From: Streptomyces sp. NBC_01454
GTDB lineage: Bacteria > Actinomycetota > Actinomycetes > Streptomycetales > Streptomycetaceae
Direction of reading: 5' to 3'
Length of the DNA: 64,000 bases
NCBI RefSeq assembly: GCF_036227565.1
Contig: NZ_CP109460.1
Span: 868,001-932,000, forward strand
Part shown: positions 16,755 to 24,221 of the stretch, piece by piece
How positions within the stretch are numbered: position 1 is the first letter of the stretch
Layout: every line of letters begins with the position of its first letter
Program-made: the position numbers and the translations under genes
The notes under the pieces: generated by a model
Database searches by the model: none
Seen by the model: the letters and a program-made list of their open reading frames with translations, nothing else
Told to the model about the DNA's origin: nothing

Positions 16755-17252
16755 TCATCCGGGCTCCCCCGCCGTGGCCGGCAACCGCTCCGACCGCCGG
16801 CGGCGGTCGGAGCCCGCGACGCAGGCGGCCACGGCAGCGCAGACCACGGCGCCGGCCAGACACAGCACGACGGCAGGGTTGATCACCGCGGGCACCAAGT
16901 CGATCCGGGGACGGAGGTCCGACACACACCGGGAGACCAGAGGGAACAAGCTGCTCTCCAGCCGGGGATGCGGATACCTGGCGGACGGGTCGGGGGCGTC
17001 CGCCGCCCTCTGCACGGGGCACCAGTCGGGGGCGTCGTGGCTGACCACGGCCGCCATGCCCAGCCCGTAGACGAGGACCGCACCGCCCAGGAACCACCCG
17101 GCGCCCTCGGCCCAGGCCCCGCCCCGCCGCCTGCGGAACAGCCGCCCGGTCACCACCACGCGGAACACCTTGGCGACCAGCAGGGCGCAGAGGACCGGCA
17201 CCGACAACAGCGCCGCCACCACCACGAGAGCCATCAGCATCGAGACGAACAT
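16755..17252 (-). CDS. Small multi-pass membrane protein of unknown function
   Basis: A 165-residue protein with an N-terminal hydrophobic helix (LMALVVVAALLSVPVLCALL), a second helix (GWFLGGAVLVYGLGMAAVVS) and a C-terminal one (VVLCLAGAVVCAAVAACVAG). Between helices 2 and 3 is a polar loop with two Cys (DWCPVQ and SRCVSD) that may form a disulphide outside the membrane (inference). AAGGGG precedes the ATG at 17252. No family was recognised. Confidence 0.6.
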   Translation of the reverse strand: MFVSMLMALVVVAALLSVPVLCALLVAKVFRVVVTGRLFRRRRGGAWAEGAGWFLGGAVLVYGLGMAAVVSHDAPDWCPVQRAADAPDPSARYPHPRLESSLFPLVSRCVSDLRPRIDLVPAVINPAVVLCLAGAVVCAAVAACVAGSDRRRRSERLPATAGEPG

Positions 17253-17754
17253 GGCACCCCTTCGCGGGGCTCGCTGCCGAGATGCCGTCCGGAAGGGGGG
17301 TGGCGGTGGGGGCAGGCGGGACTTCTTGCTTGGTCCACGGGGGTGTTCCTCCTGCGGTGTGGACGACCGGCCGGCCTGGGCAGGCGGTCGGACACCGTGG
17401 CTCTGTGCGTCCGTCAGTTGCCCGTTCCCGGAAGGGCATTCGGGCGGCCACCGGGGGCGCGTCGGCACCGGTACCGGCCAGGTCCCCGCTGCGGACGAGG
17501 CGCCGGTCGGTGGCGTGAAAACGACACTAGGAGTGCCGCAGGAGGCTGCCATCAGCCTGTTGGCTGATCCTCGTGGCTTCTTGGTGCACCCAGCGAACGA
17601 TCTCCCGTACGCCTACGGGTGGCAGCGGCTGTCACCGGAGCGAGTCCAGTGGTGGCGCGGCAGGGCTCGCCGGGTGGGGCCGGTGCGTATGCGGCCGCGC
17701 CCGTCGCGGGCCACAGTGAGAAGGGTGGCCATCGAACGAAAGGCGGGCGGTCGC
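17253..17754. other. Intergenic region with two hairpin/operator-like inverted repeats
   Basis: About 500 bp with no convincing gene. Two perfect short inverted repeats occur: ATCAGCC-TGTT-GGCTGAT at 17551-17568 and CCCGTA-CGCC-TACGGG at 17604-17619. They lie upstream of the phosphoesterase gene and could be operators or RNA hairpins. Open frames here are G/C-rich and lack ribosome sites. Confidence 0.45.
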
Positions 17755-18390
17755 ATGGGCGGCGACGACGGACTGACGACGTACCACGGCAAACGGCACT
17801 TCGACCGCACGGCCGAGCCGCGGGGCGAGCGGGCGGCCGCCGGCGACGCCCCCTGCTTCGTCGTACAGATCCACGAGGCGAGCACCCTGCACTTCGACTT
17901 CCGGCTGGAGGTCGACGGGGTGCTGAAATCCTGGTCCGTCCCCAAGGGCCCGTCCGCCGACCCCCACGACAAACGGCTCGCGATGCCGACGGAGGACCAT
18001 CCGCTGGAGTACCGCACCTTCGAGGGCGTCATCCCGCAGGGCGAATACGGCGGGGGCACCGTCATCGTCTGGGACCAGGGCACCTACCGGCCGCTGCTCC
18101 GGCAGAAGAAGGGCCGCACCCTCTCGTTCGCCCAGTCTCTGGAGGACGGCCACGCCTCCTTCTGGCTGGACGGCCGCAAGCTCCGCGGCGGCTACGCCCT
18201 CACCCGGTTCCGCGGCGGCAAGGACTCCGGGGAACGGGAGGCCTGGCTGCTGGTGAAGGAGCGGGACGAACGGTCCGGGCGCGGCGGCACCCCCGACCCC
18301 TGGCGGGCCCGGTCGGTCCGCAGCGGGCGCACCCTCAAGCGGGTGGCCGCCGAGGAGAGCGCCGAGAGCGCGGAGAGCGCGGAGCCCTGA
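17755..18390 (+). CDS. Stand-alone LigD-type 3'-phosphoesterase domain protein
   Basis: A 211-residue protein consisting only of the 3'-phosphoesterase (PE) domain found at the N-terminus of NHEJ ligase D. Diagnostic blocks are FVVQIHEASTLHFDFRLEVD, LKSWSVPKGPS, EDHPLEYRTFEG and IPQGEYGGGTVIVWDQGTY, with the conserved His/Asp/Arg residues present. PE domains trim 3'-ribonucleotides and 3'-phosphates at break ends. No ligase, polymerase or Ku gene is in the window, so it acts alone or with proteins encoded elsewhere. The C-terminal tail ends in an EES-AES-AES-type repeat. The start is the ATG at 17755; its ribosome site is weak. Confidence 0.88.
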   Translation: MGGDDGLTTYHGKRHFDRTAEPRGERAAAGDAPCFVVQIHEASTLHFDFRLEVDGVLKSWSVPKGPSADPHDKRLAMPTEDHPLEYRTFEGVIPQGEYGGGTVIVWDQGTYRPLLRQKKGRTLSFAQSLEDGHASFWLDGRKLRGGYALTRFRGGKDSGEREAWLLVKERDERSGRGGTPDPWRARSVRSGRTLKRVAAEESAESAESAEP

Positions 18391-18450
18391 CGGCCGGGCG
18401 TCCACAGTCCCCGTCGCCGCGGTGGTGGCCGGCGCGCCGGTCCGCTGCGT

Positions 18451-19998
18451 TCAGCGCATCTCCAGGCCGAGTTCCTTGTGCAGTACGGCCGCCTGCTCGG
18501 GCGTGACGAAAGCGAAGTAGCTGTCGTAGTTGCTGTCTTTGAGGCGCACGAACTGGACCTGGTGGAACCGGCGTCCGTCGTCACCGGGGTCGGGATCGGC
18601 GTGGTCGATGAACTCCATGATCGCCAGGTGGTCGAGGTAGTCGTCCGATTGGTGCTCCATCGGCTGGGTCACCAGGACGCCGTTGCGGGCGAACTCCAGG
18701 ACCTCGCCGTGCTCCTCGTCCGCCCGCAGTCGGACGCCGGTGAAGGTGACCGCGCCGTCGGTGAGCGCCGCGGCCTCCGTCAGAAGGGACGCGTAACTCT
18801 CCTCCAGATCGTCGACGTCGTCGCCGTGGGCGGATATCGCCACACCGAACGCCTGGAGGGCGTCGGGTACTTCGTGGGGCGGCAGCTGCACGTGCGCGAA
18901 GTCGGCGTACTCCGCGAGGACCCGGTCGGCCTTCTGCCGGGAGACCATGCCCATCCGCTGGAGGAGTGCCCCCACGTGTGCGTACGAGGACGAACGGAAC
19001 CAGATCAGCACGTCCCGCAGCCTCTCCTCCCGTGCCGTCGGCGCTCCGTCCGCCGCTTCCTGGAGGTACAGCTCACGCAGGCACCCCAGGGGAACCGCCG
19101 CGCCCCCGAGCCGCTTGTCCGGCTGATCCACGAACGGCACCCCGGTCCACGCGCTCTCCCGCGACCCCGGACGCCCCGGCCCGGCGTCCGGATCGAAGGG
19201 GAGGTACTGCCACACCGCCCCCTTGTTCCGCCGGATCACCTCGCCCATATACCAGCAGGCGCCCTGCACGAACGGCTCGTCCCGCGCGGCGTCGAAGTCC
19301 TCCACGGTGGCGAACCGCCGCCGCACCACGGCTTCCAGCCGGTCCAGCGTGTCCGGGTGGAAATTCCACCGCCACGCTCCGTCGAACGCGTCCTGGGCCC
19401 AGTCGGGGAGCGCCTCCTCCCGCTCGGCCAGCCACGCCGTCAGCGCCGGATGCTCCGGAAGCGGTGCGCCGGGGTCCACGTGCGGGGTGTGCTCCTTGAC
19501 CGGCTCCCACTCCGCGGCCGTGTGCCGGCGCGCCGTCACGGCCTGCCGCAGGCGCTCGATCTCCTCGGCGAACGCGGTCCCGGTGCGGACGCGCAGGGCG
19601 TACGAGATCAGGAGCATCGGTGCGACGGGCGAGAGTTCCAGCTCCGGGTCCGGCCGGACGACCGGCTGCCCGGGGCGGTCGCCAATCGGCCGGGTGTGCC
19701 AGGCCCAGGCGCCGCCCGCGGTGGCGAGCAGGACCTCGCCGAGATAGGCCGTCGCACCGTCCACGCACTCCGTCCGCTTCGCGGGGTCCTGGACGGCGTC
19801 GTCGTGCTCCAGCAGGCATGCCTCCAGAGCGTGCAGCGACTCGGGGGTGAAGTCGAAAGGGAAGTCCTCGGGGAGGAGCACCTTCTCCAGGAGCAGCAGT
19901 TGATACGGCAGATCGCCGATCCACTTCTCCAGCAGCTGCCGTGGGGAGTGGTCCGGGGGTGTGCGCGGGACGTTCTCCGGCGGTGTTTCAGGGGCCAT
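18451..19998 (-). CDS. Unknown protein with internal duplication
   Basis: A 515-residue cytoplasmic protein of no recognised family. Two segments resemble each other. One, near residues 48-110, has FDFTPESLHALEACLLEHDD and GATAYLGEVL. The other, near 205-265, has WNFHPDTLDRLEAVVRRRFA and GACWYMGEVIRRNKGAVW. This indicates an ancient duplication. A third, acidic C-terminal part (VDDLEESYASLLTEAAALTD to the end) looks separate. The ATG at 19998 has no Shine-Dalgarno but has TACAGT six bases upstream, which would suit a leaderless mRNA (inference). Confidence 0.75.
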   Translation of the reverse strand: MAPETPPENVPRTPPDHSPRQLLEKWIGDLPYQLLLLEKVLLPEDFPFDFTPESLHALEACLLEHDDAVQDPAKRTECVDGATAYLGEVLLATAGGAWAWHTRPIGDRPGQPVVRPDPELELSPVAPMLLISYALRVRTGTAFAEEIERLRQAVTARRHTAAEWEPVKEHTPHVDPGAPLPEHPALTAWLAEREEALPDWAQDAFDGAWRWNFHPDTLDRLEAVVRRRFATVEDFDAARDEPFVQGACWYMGEVIRRNKGAVWQYLPFDPDAGPGRPGSRESAWTGVPFVDQPDKRLGGAAVPLGCLRELYLQEAADGAPTAREERLRDVLIWFRSSSYAHVGALLQRMGMVSRQKADRVLAEYADFAHVQLPPHEVPDALQAFGVAISAHGDDVDDLEESYASLLTEAAALTDGAVTFTGVRLRADEEHGEVLEFARNGVLVTQPMEHQSDDYLDHLAIMEFIDHADPDPGDDGRRFHQVQFVRLKDSNYDSYFAFVTPEQAAVLHKELGLEMR

Positions 19999-20139
19999 GC
20001 GAGCACTGTAGGCGCACCCACTGACAGCGGCCCTCGCGGCGGCCGGCGAGCAGGGCGTGGGAGGAACTTCCGCTCCAGTAGCCGTAGTTGACGCCCGCTC
20101 CCGGGAGTCGCCCATGGGGCACCCCGGCGGCGGGCACGC

Positions 20140-20880
20140 TCATTCCGGGCTGTCGCCCTGCCGCCCCAGCGCCACCCCCTGCACCCCCGTCAGCTCGGAC
20201 ACCTTCTCGACCAGCAGGTAAGGGGAGGACGGTCCCTCCAGGCGGAGCGTTACCTCGGCCGGGGCGCCGTCCGCGTCCGTGCCGGCCGTCACCTGGACGT
20301 TGGTGACCCGGAAACCGCTGCCGGTACATGTCTCCAGCAGCCGCCCGAGCACTCCGTGCCGCGAGAGGTAGCTGATGCGCAGTTCGACGCGGGCGAAGGA
20401 CGGTCGCGGGGAGGTCAACGCCGTGATCTTGGAGAAGCCGCGGATGACCAGGAAGTGCACGGCCGTCGCGCCGATCGCCAACAACGGCAGTCCGCCTCCG
20501 CAGGCCATGCCGATGGCACAGGTCAGCCAGACGGTCGCGGCCGTCGTCAGGCCCCGGACCGCGTCCTTTCTGACGAAGATCAGGCCGCCGCCGATGAAGC
20601 CGATGCCCGAGACGACCTGCGCGGCCACCCGGGACGGGTCGAGCACCACACCGTCCGTGCCCAGCACCGATCCGAAGCCATGGATCGACACCTCCATGAA
20701 CAGCGCGCTGCCCACCCCCACGAGCGTATGGGTCCGCAGTCCTGCGCTCTGCTGCCGGGCCTGGCGTTCCAGACCGATCAGTGAGGACAGCAGCAGGGCC
20801 AGGGCCAGCTCGGTGAATTGGCGCAGCCCCTGCCCACCATCGACGTCGAACAACGCGGCGGAGAGGTACGAGAAAGACAT
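20140..20880 (-). CDS. MgtC/SapB family membrane protein
   Basis: A 246-residue protein with an N-terminal MgtC domain of about five membrane helices. Family blocks are LLSSLIGLERQ, GLRTHTLVGVGSALFM, VSGIGFIGGGLIFVRKD and VRGLTTAATVWLTCAIGMAC. A C-terminal soluble ACT-like domain follows (residues 160-246). Homologues modulate Mg2+ homeostasis or ATP synthase; transport itself is not established. An ATG at 20880 is chosen because GATAAT lies seven bases before it, suggesting a leaderless transcript. An in-frame GTG at 20907 is the alternative. A UspA gene lies immediately upstream on the same strand. Confidence 0.88.
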   Translation of the reverse strand: MSFSYLSAALFDVDGGQGLRQFTELALALLLSSLIGLERQARQQSAGLRTHTLVGVGSALFMEVSIHGFGSVLGTDGVVLDPSRVAAQVVSGIGFIGGGLIFVRKDAVRGLTTAATVWLTCAIGMACGGGLPLLAIGATAVHFLVIRGFSKITALTSPRPSFARVELRISYLSRHGVLGRLLETCTGSGFRVTNVQVTAGTDADGAPAEVTLRLEGPSSPYLLVEKVSELTGVQGVALGRQGDSPE

Positions 20881-20979
20881 ATCGGCGATTATCGCTCCGC
20901 CGTCCACGGATCCGGAACCCCGCGGTCCGTGGGCAGTGGTTGCCGACGGCGGGGCACGCGGCGGCCACCTGCCGCTCCC

Positions 20980-21441
20980 TCACCCGCGCCGGCTCTCCTT
21001 GCTCACGACGACGACCGGACACGGTGCGTGCCGGGCGAAGCGCCGACTCAGGGAGCTGCGGAGCCCGCCGAGGACTCCGCGCCGCCGGCTGCCCACCACC
21101 AGCAACGACGCGCCCCGCGCCGCCTCTTGGAGCACTCCGGACGGCGTGCCGTACGCCACCGTGGCGGCGACCGGCGGGGCGTCATACGCGCTCGCGACCT
21201 CGCTGACGGCACCGTCCAGCGTCTCCCCCGCCCATACCTTCATGTCGGTCGCGAGGTGCTGGGGTGCATCGATCCAGCCGATCGAGCCGTACATCAGCGG
21301 GTACTCCCAGGCCATCACCGCATTGACCGTGGCGTGTCCCCGCTCCGCCTGGCGTACCGCCCAGTGCAGGGCTTCCTTGGACGATTCCGAGCCGTCGACC
21401 CCGACGACGATGCACTCGTTCCCTTCGGTCCTGCTGTTCAT
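20980..21441 (-). CDS. Universal stress protein (UspA family)
   Basis: A 153-residue single-domain Usp. It begins CIVVGVDGSESSKEALHWAV and ends LLVVGSRRRGVLGGLRSSLS, then APCPVVVV, close to the ATP-binding signature G-2x-G-9x-G(S/T). Such proteins respond to stress or hypoxia in actinomycetes. GGAGG lies five bases before the ATG at 21441. It is followed after 99 bp by the MgtC gene on the same strand, so co-transcription is possible. Confidence 0.9.
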   Translation of the reverse strand: MNSRTEGNECIVVGVDGSESSKEALHWAVRQAERGHATVNAVMAWEYPLMYGSIGWIDAPQHLATDMKVWAGETLDGAVSEVASAYDAPPVAATVAYGTPSGVLQEAARGASLLVVGSRRRGVLGGLRSSLSRRFARHAPCPVVVVSKESRRG

Positions 21442-21910
21442 GGTCACCTCCGCATCAGGGCGTGCCCGGACGGTTCTCCTGGCATCGCCGGTGTGTCGGC
21501 CGTGCTGTCTCTCTCCCCTCCTCGGACGTGCCGCGGTGTCGGCGCACAGGGGCGGTGAGCCATGTGCACCGGAGCCGGAGGGCGCCGCGCGCCGGCCCCA
21601 TCGGGGACGGAGCGCGGTGCACCCTCACGCCGAGAAACGACGGCCTGAACGTGGCGAGGAGGGCTGCCCGCTTCCTCGCGGGCCCCGGCTGCGCGGTGCA
21701 CGGTCTCGCCGCTGCTCCGCGCCGCCGCTGTGCTCCTCGTCACTTTCAGTAGAACGCACCCAGCCGTCCAGGACCACGTCCGATCGGCCTGACCTGGGGG
21801 CGACCGGTCCCGGTCGCGGAGCAGGACCATGTACCCCTCCCTGGGGTACTTCGACCCGTCCCCGCGGGCTCTCGCACCTCCCCCGAGCCCCTCCCCCGAG
21901 GGCTTCGCCC
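21442..21910. other. Intergenic region with a short palindrome
   Basis: About 470 bp upstream of the Usp gene and downstream of the alpha/beta hydrolase, both on the minus strand. The only structure seen is GTACCCC-TCCCT-GGGGTAC at 21831-21849. It could be a terminator stem for the hydrolase or an operator. Reading frames here lack start signals and family motifs. Confidence 0.4.
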
Positions 21911-22666
21911 CTACGTGGCCGACCGCTCGGCACTGCGGGGTCCGGACGGCCGGTCCTCGGCGATGCGCACCAGAACGTCCGCCGTGGCCTCCGGTGCGGC
22001 GAGCATCATGTCGTGGCCGCAGTGCAGGTCGTACGTCTCCCAGCCGGCGGCCAGCGCCTGCTCGTGGAAGCGCGTCAGGCTCGCCAGGGGCGGATCGGTG
22101 TGCCGCACATAGACCTTGCGGATCCGGTCGAGGGCCCCGGGGTCGTAGGCGACCCGGTCCGTCTGGCAGCGGAAGGGGAAGTCGGTCAGGCGCGGCCCGG
22201 CCCATGCCCGCAGGCCGGGGTCGGTGACACCCCACAGGTCGAGGAAGGCCGGGCTCGCCGGGAGCCGCCAGCCGTCCCCGGCGGCCACCTCCCGGCGATA
22301 GCGGGCGGCGGTCGCGGCGGGTTCGACGTCCAGCAGCGACTGGCCGGGGCCGGCGAGGAAGCTGCCGAGGAACACCACACCGGCCAGCCGGTCACCGGCC
22401 CGCTGCGCCAGTGGGCCGGCGAGGATCCCGGAGTAGCTGTGCAGCACGAGATGCACCTCGCGCAGGTCCTCGAACCAGAGCAGCTCCGTGAGATCGGCGA
22501 GGTGCGTCTCGACTCCGACGTCAGGGGTGAGCGACCGGCGGCGCTCTCCCTGCCCGGTGAGGGTCGGGGTGAACACGTGGTGCCCCGCCCGGTGGAGTCT
22601 CGCACGCACCTCACGCCAGGCCCAGCCACCGTGCATCGCTCCGTGCACGAGGACGAATGTCGCCAT
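21911..22666 (-). CDS. Alpha/beta hydrolase (EstC/salicylate-esterase-like)
   Basis: A 251-residue cytoplasmic alpha/beta hydrolase. It starts FVLVHGAMHGGWAWREV, has the nucleophile elbow LHSYSG (Ser near 81), FLGSFLAGPG, and a late His in LHCGHDMML. This layout is that of the hydroxynitrile-lyase/methylesterase-like group (EstC). The substrate is unknown. An overlapping set of inverted repeats lies 30-60 bp upstream of the ATG and is listed separately. Confidence 0.87.
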   Translation of the reverse strand: MATFVLVHGAMHGGWAWREVRARLHRAGHHVFTPTLTGQGERRRSLTPDVGVETHLADLTELLWFEDLREVHLVLHSYSGILAGPLAQRAGDRLAGVVFLGSFLAGPGQSLLDVEPAATAARYRREVAAGDGWRLPASPAFLDLWGVTDPGLRAWAGPRLTDFPFRCQTDRVAYDPGALDRIRKVYVRHTDPPLASLTRFHEQALAAGWETYDLHCGHDMMLAAPEATADVLVRIAEDRPSGPRSAERSAT

Positions 22667-22694
22667 GGCTCAGCGCCTCTCCCTCAGCGGCCGG

Positions 22695-22726
22695 ATACGG
22701 CAGATACACCGTATGGGGCATCTGCC
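22695..22726. promoter_or_regulatory. Overlapping inverted repeats upstream of the alpha/beta hydrolase
   Basis: ATACGG-N8-CCGTAT (22695-22714) is interleaved with GGCAGAT-N14-ATCTGCC (22699-22726). Both have perfect arms. The ATACGG/CCGTAT half-sites are the same as in the operators at 10228-10278, which also serve a hydrolase gene. The position, about 30 bp from the start codon, suggests a repressor site. Confidence 0.55.
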
Positions 22727-22774
22727 TTGATTGTGGCATCGAGGGCTCACCGGCCGTCAGAACGACCGTCACGC

Positions 22775-23374
22775 TTACTCCTTGAGGGGGTTGGAGACCA
22801 GGTCGACGAGGTTCTTGCGCGGGTCGGACGCGACATACCGGTTGAAGTGCGCGACGCAGGAGAGCACCAGGAGACGGCTGACCCGGGGGTCGTGCACCGT
22901 GACCTCGTAGGCGGAACGGATGCCGGTGGGGCGGGAGAGCTCGAAGCCCTCGGACCCGTTCGAGCGGAACCGCAGGCGGTGCGAGAGGACGTTGTTGACC
23001 TGCGCGGCGTCGAAGGCCATCCGCAAGGGTGAGGCGTGGCGCAGCCGGCTGCCGGCGCCCGCCGGTGCGCCGGCCAGTTCCCCCAGGTCGTGCTGGGCGA
23101 ACGTCCAGCGGTCCGCGCCGTTCGTGCGGCGGCTGCGCTCGACGGTCCCCAGCAGGGTGCGGTCGGGCAGCCACGCCTTCCACTCGTCGACCTGGCCGGC
23201 ACACTCCGTCAGGCCCGGTCCGGCGGTGACGGTGTAGGGGCGCAGGCCCTCGTAGTGCACCTCCCTGTGCATCCGCGCCACCGGCTCCCGCTGCCCGTCC
23301 GTCCGTACCAGGAAGGTGGTGTGGGCGCGGGCGTACTCGACGCTCACGGTGAAGGACTGGAGTGACTCGATCAC
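22775..23374 (-). CDS. Unknown protein coupled to a small upstream gene
   Basis: A 199-residue protein with no recognised family, signal peptide or membrane segment. It starts MIESLQSFTVSVEYARAHTT and includes YVASDPRKNLVDLVSNPLKE at the C-terminus. The GTG at 23374 overlaps the stop of the 85-residue gene (GTGA), which fixes the start and implies translational coupling. Beta-rich, mixed-charge composition suggests a globular cytoplasmic protein. A protein-protein pair with the upstream product is inferred from the overlap only. Confidence 0.65.
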   Translation of the reverse strand: MIESLQSFTVSVEYARAHTTFLVRTDGQREPVARMHREVHYEGLRPYTVTAGPGLTECAGQVDEWKAWLPDRTLLGTVERSRRTNGADRWTFAQHDLGELAGAPAGAGSRLRHASPLRMAFDAAQVNNVLSHRLRFRSNGSEGFELSRPTGIRSAYEVTVHDPRVSRLLVLSCVAHFNRYVASDPRKNLVDLVSNPLKE

Positions 23375-23628
23375 AGCCGACCGCCCCCGGCCCGCCCGGC
23401 GTTCGGCCGTCCCATGCCCCGGTGACACTGGGCGAGCTTGCCGGAGAAGAACTCCGCGGTCGCCGGCACGAGCAGCCGCAGGGGCAGCAGGAGGCCGTCC
23501 AGGTCGTCGTCCTTGTGGCAGTGGTGGCCGCCGTAGCTCTGTATGGCGCTGAGATGGCCACCCTGCTTGGCCGTCAGACCGGCGTACTGATGAAATTCGT
23601 CCTGTGATGGCGCCTGAAATCCCGACAT
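23371..23628 (-). CDS. Small unknown protein, first gene of a coupled pair
   Basis: An 85-residue protein preceded by GGAGGG at ideal spacing. The sequence has an His/Asp cluster (GGHHCHKDDDLDG) between two stretches likely to be helical (DEFHQYAGLTAKQGGHLSAI and LLPLRLLVPATAEFFSGKLA). Size, lack of a signal peptide and a possible helix-turn-helix hairpin recall WXG100-like secreted proteins, but there is no WxG motif and no type VII gene nearby, so this is only a possibility. The His/Cys/Asp cluster could bind metal (inference). Confidence 0.6.
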   Translation of the reverse strand: MSGFQAPSQDEFHQYAGLTAKQGGHLSAIQSYGGHHCHKDDDLDGLLLPLRLLVPATAEFFSGKLAQCHRGMGRPNAGRAGGGRL

Positions 23629-24221
23629 GAAGGACCCTCCCCGTTGGGTGTTACGTGAAATGCCTCCAGGCGTGTCGGTATCCATCCGCACGCCCGTTGA
23701 GGTGACGCACCCGGGCGTCCCGCGGGCCGAGGCCCACAGGGAGGCTAGGCACCACAAGTAGGCGTCTGACCATGGGTTCCCCTCGGCGGAGTTTCCACGG
23801 GCCCAAAGATTGCCCAATTAACCATTTGCCTTTCATTTACCGCCCGGCCGATAGCTCGCCGAGGGTTTTCCGGGCTTCGCGTCCGAGGGTTCAGGAACTT
23901 GATTTCCGGCGGCATCGCGGGGCACAGCCGGAAATCGTGCGGCATTTTCGGCGGGGAAAGCCTCGCGTCGCGGCCGGGCGCCGGCCGGGGCACTCGCCGG
24001 GGGTCGAAAGCGCTGGTCCCGGCCGGACGGAGGTGCGGTCGGGCGATCCAGGGGACCATGGAGGCCGGGGCAGCCACCGGGCAGGGGCCGGCCACGAGCC
24101 GGACACGCGGACCGGCCACCGAACGGAGCGAGGAAGGGCCCGTGGTCCGGCAGACACGAAGGCCCCGTGGTCCGGTGGACGGGAAGGGCCCCGTGGTCCG
24201 GCAGACGGAAGGAGTGCCGGG
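23629..24221. other. Divergent intergenic region with AT-rich patch
   Basis: About 590 bp between the coupled small genes and the first PP2C phosphatase. A locally AT-rich stretch occurs at about 23805-23860, unusual for this genome, and is the likely promoter zone for one or both sides. A tandem repeat (24133-24208) ends just before the phosphatase start. Confidence 0.4.
24133..24208. repeat. Three tandem ~25-bp repeats upstream of the phosphatase gene
   Basis: Three near-identical units of the form GAAGGGCCCCGTGGTCCGGC followed by AGACG lie head to tail and end 14 bp before the start codon. Each unit contains GGCCCCGTGGTCC, itself partly symmetrical. They could be regulator sites or a recent slippage expansion. 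Their position in the leader suggests an effect on expression. Confidence 0.65.

Noticed and set aside
23371..23628. WXG100/type VII substrate
   Set aside because: Size and helical pattern are suggestive but there is no WxG motif and no secretion genes nearby.
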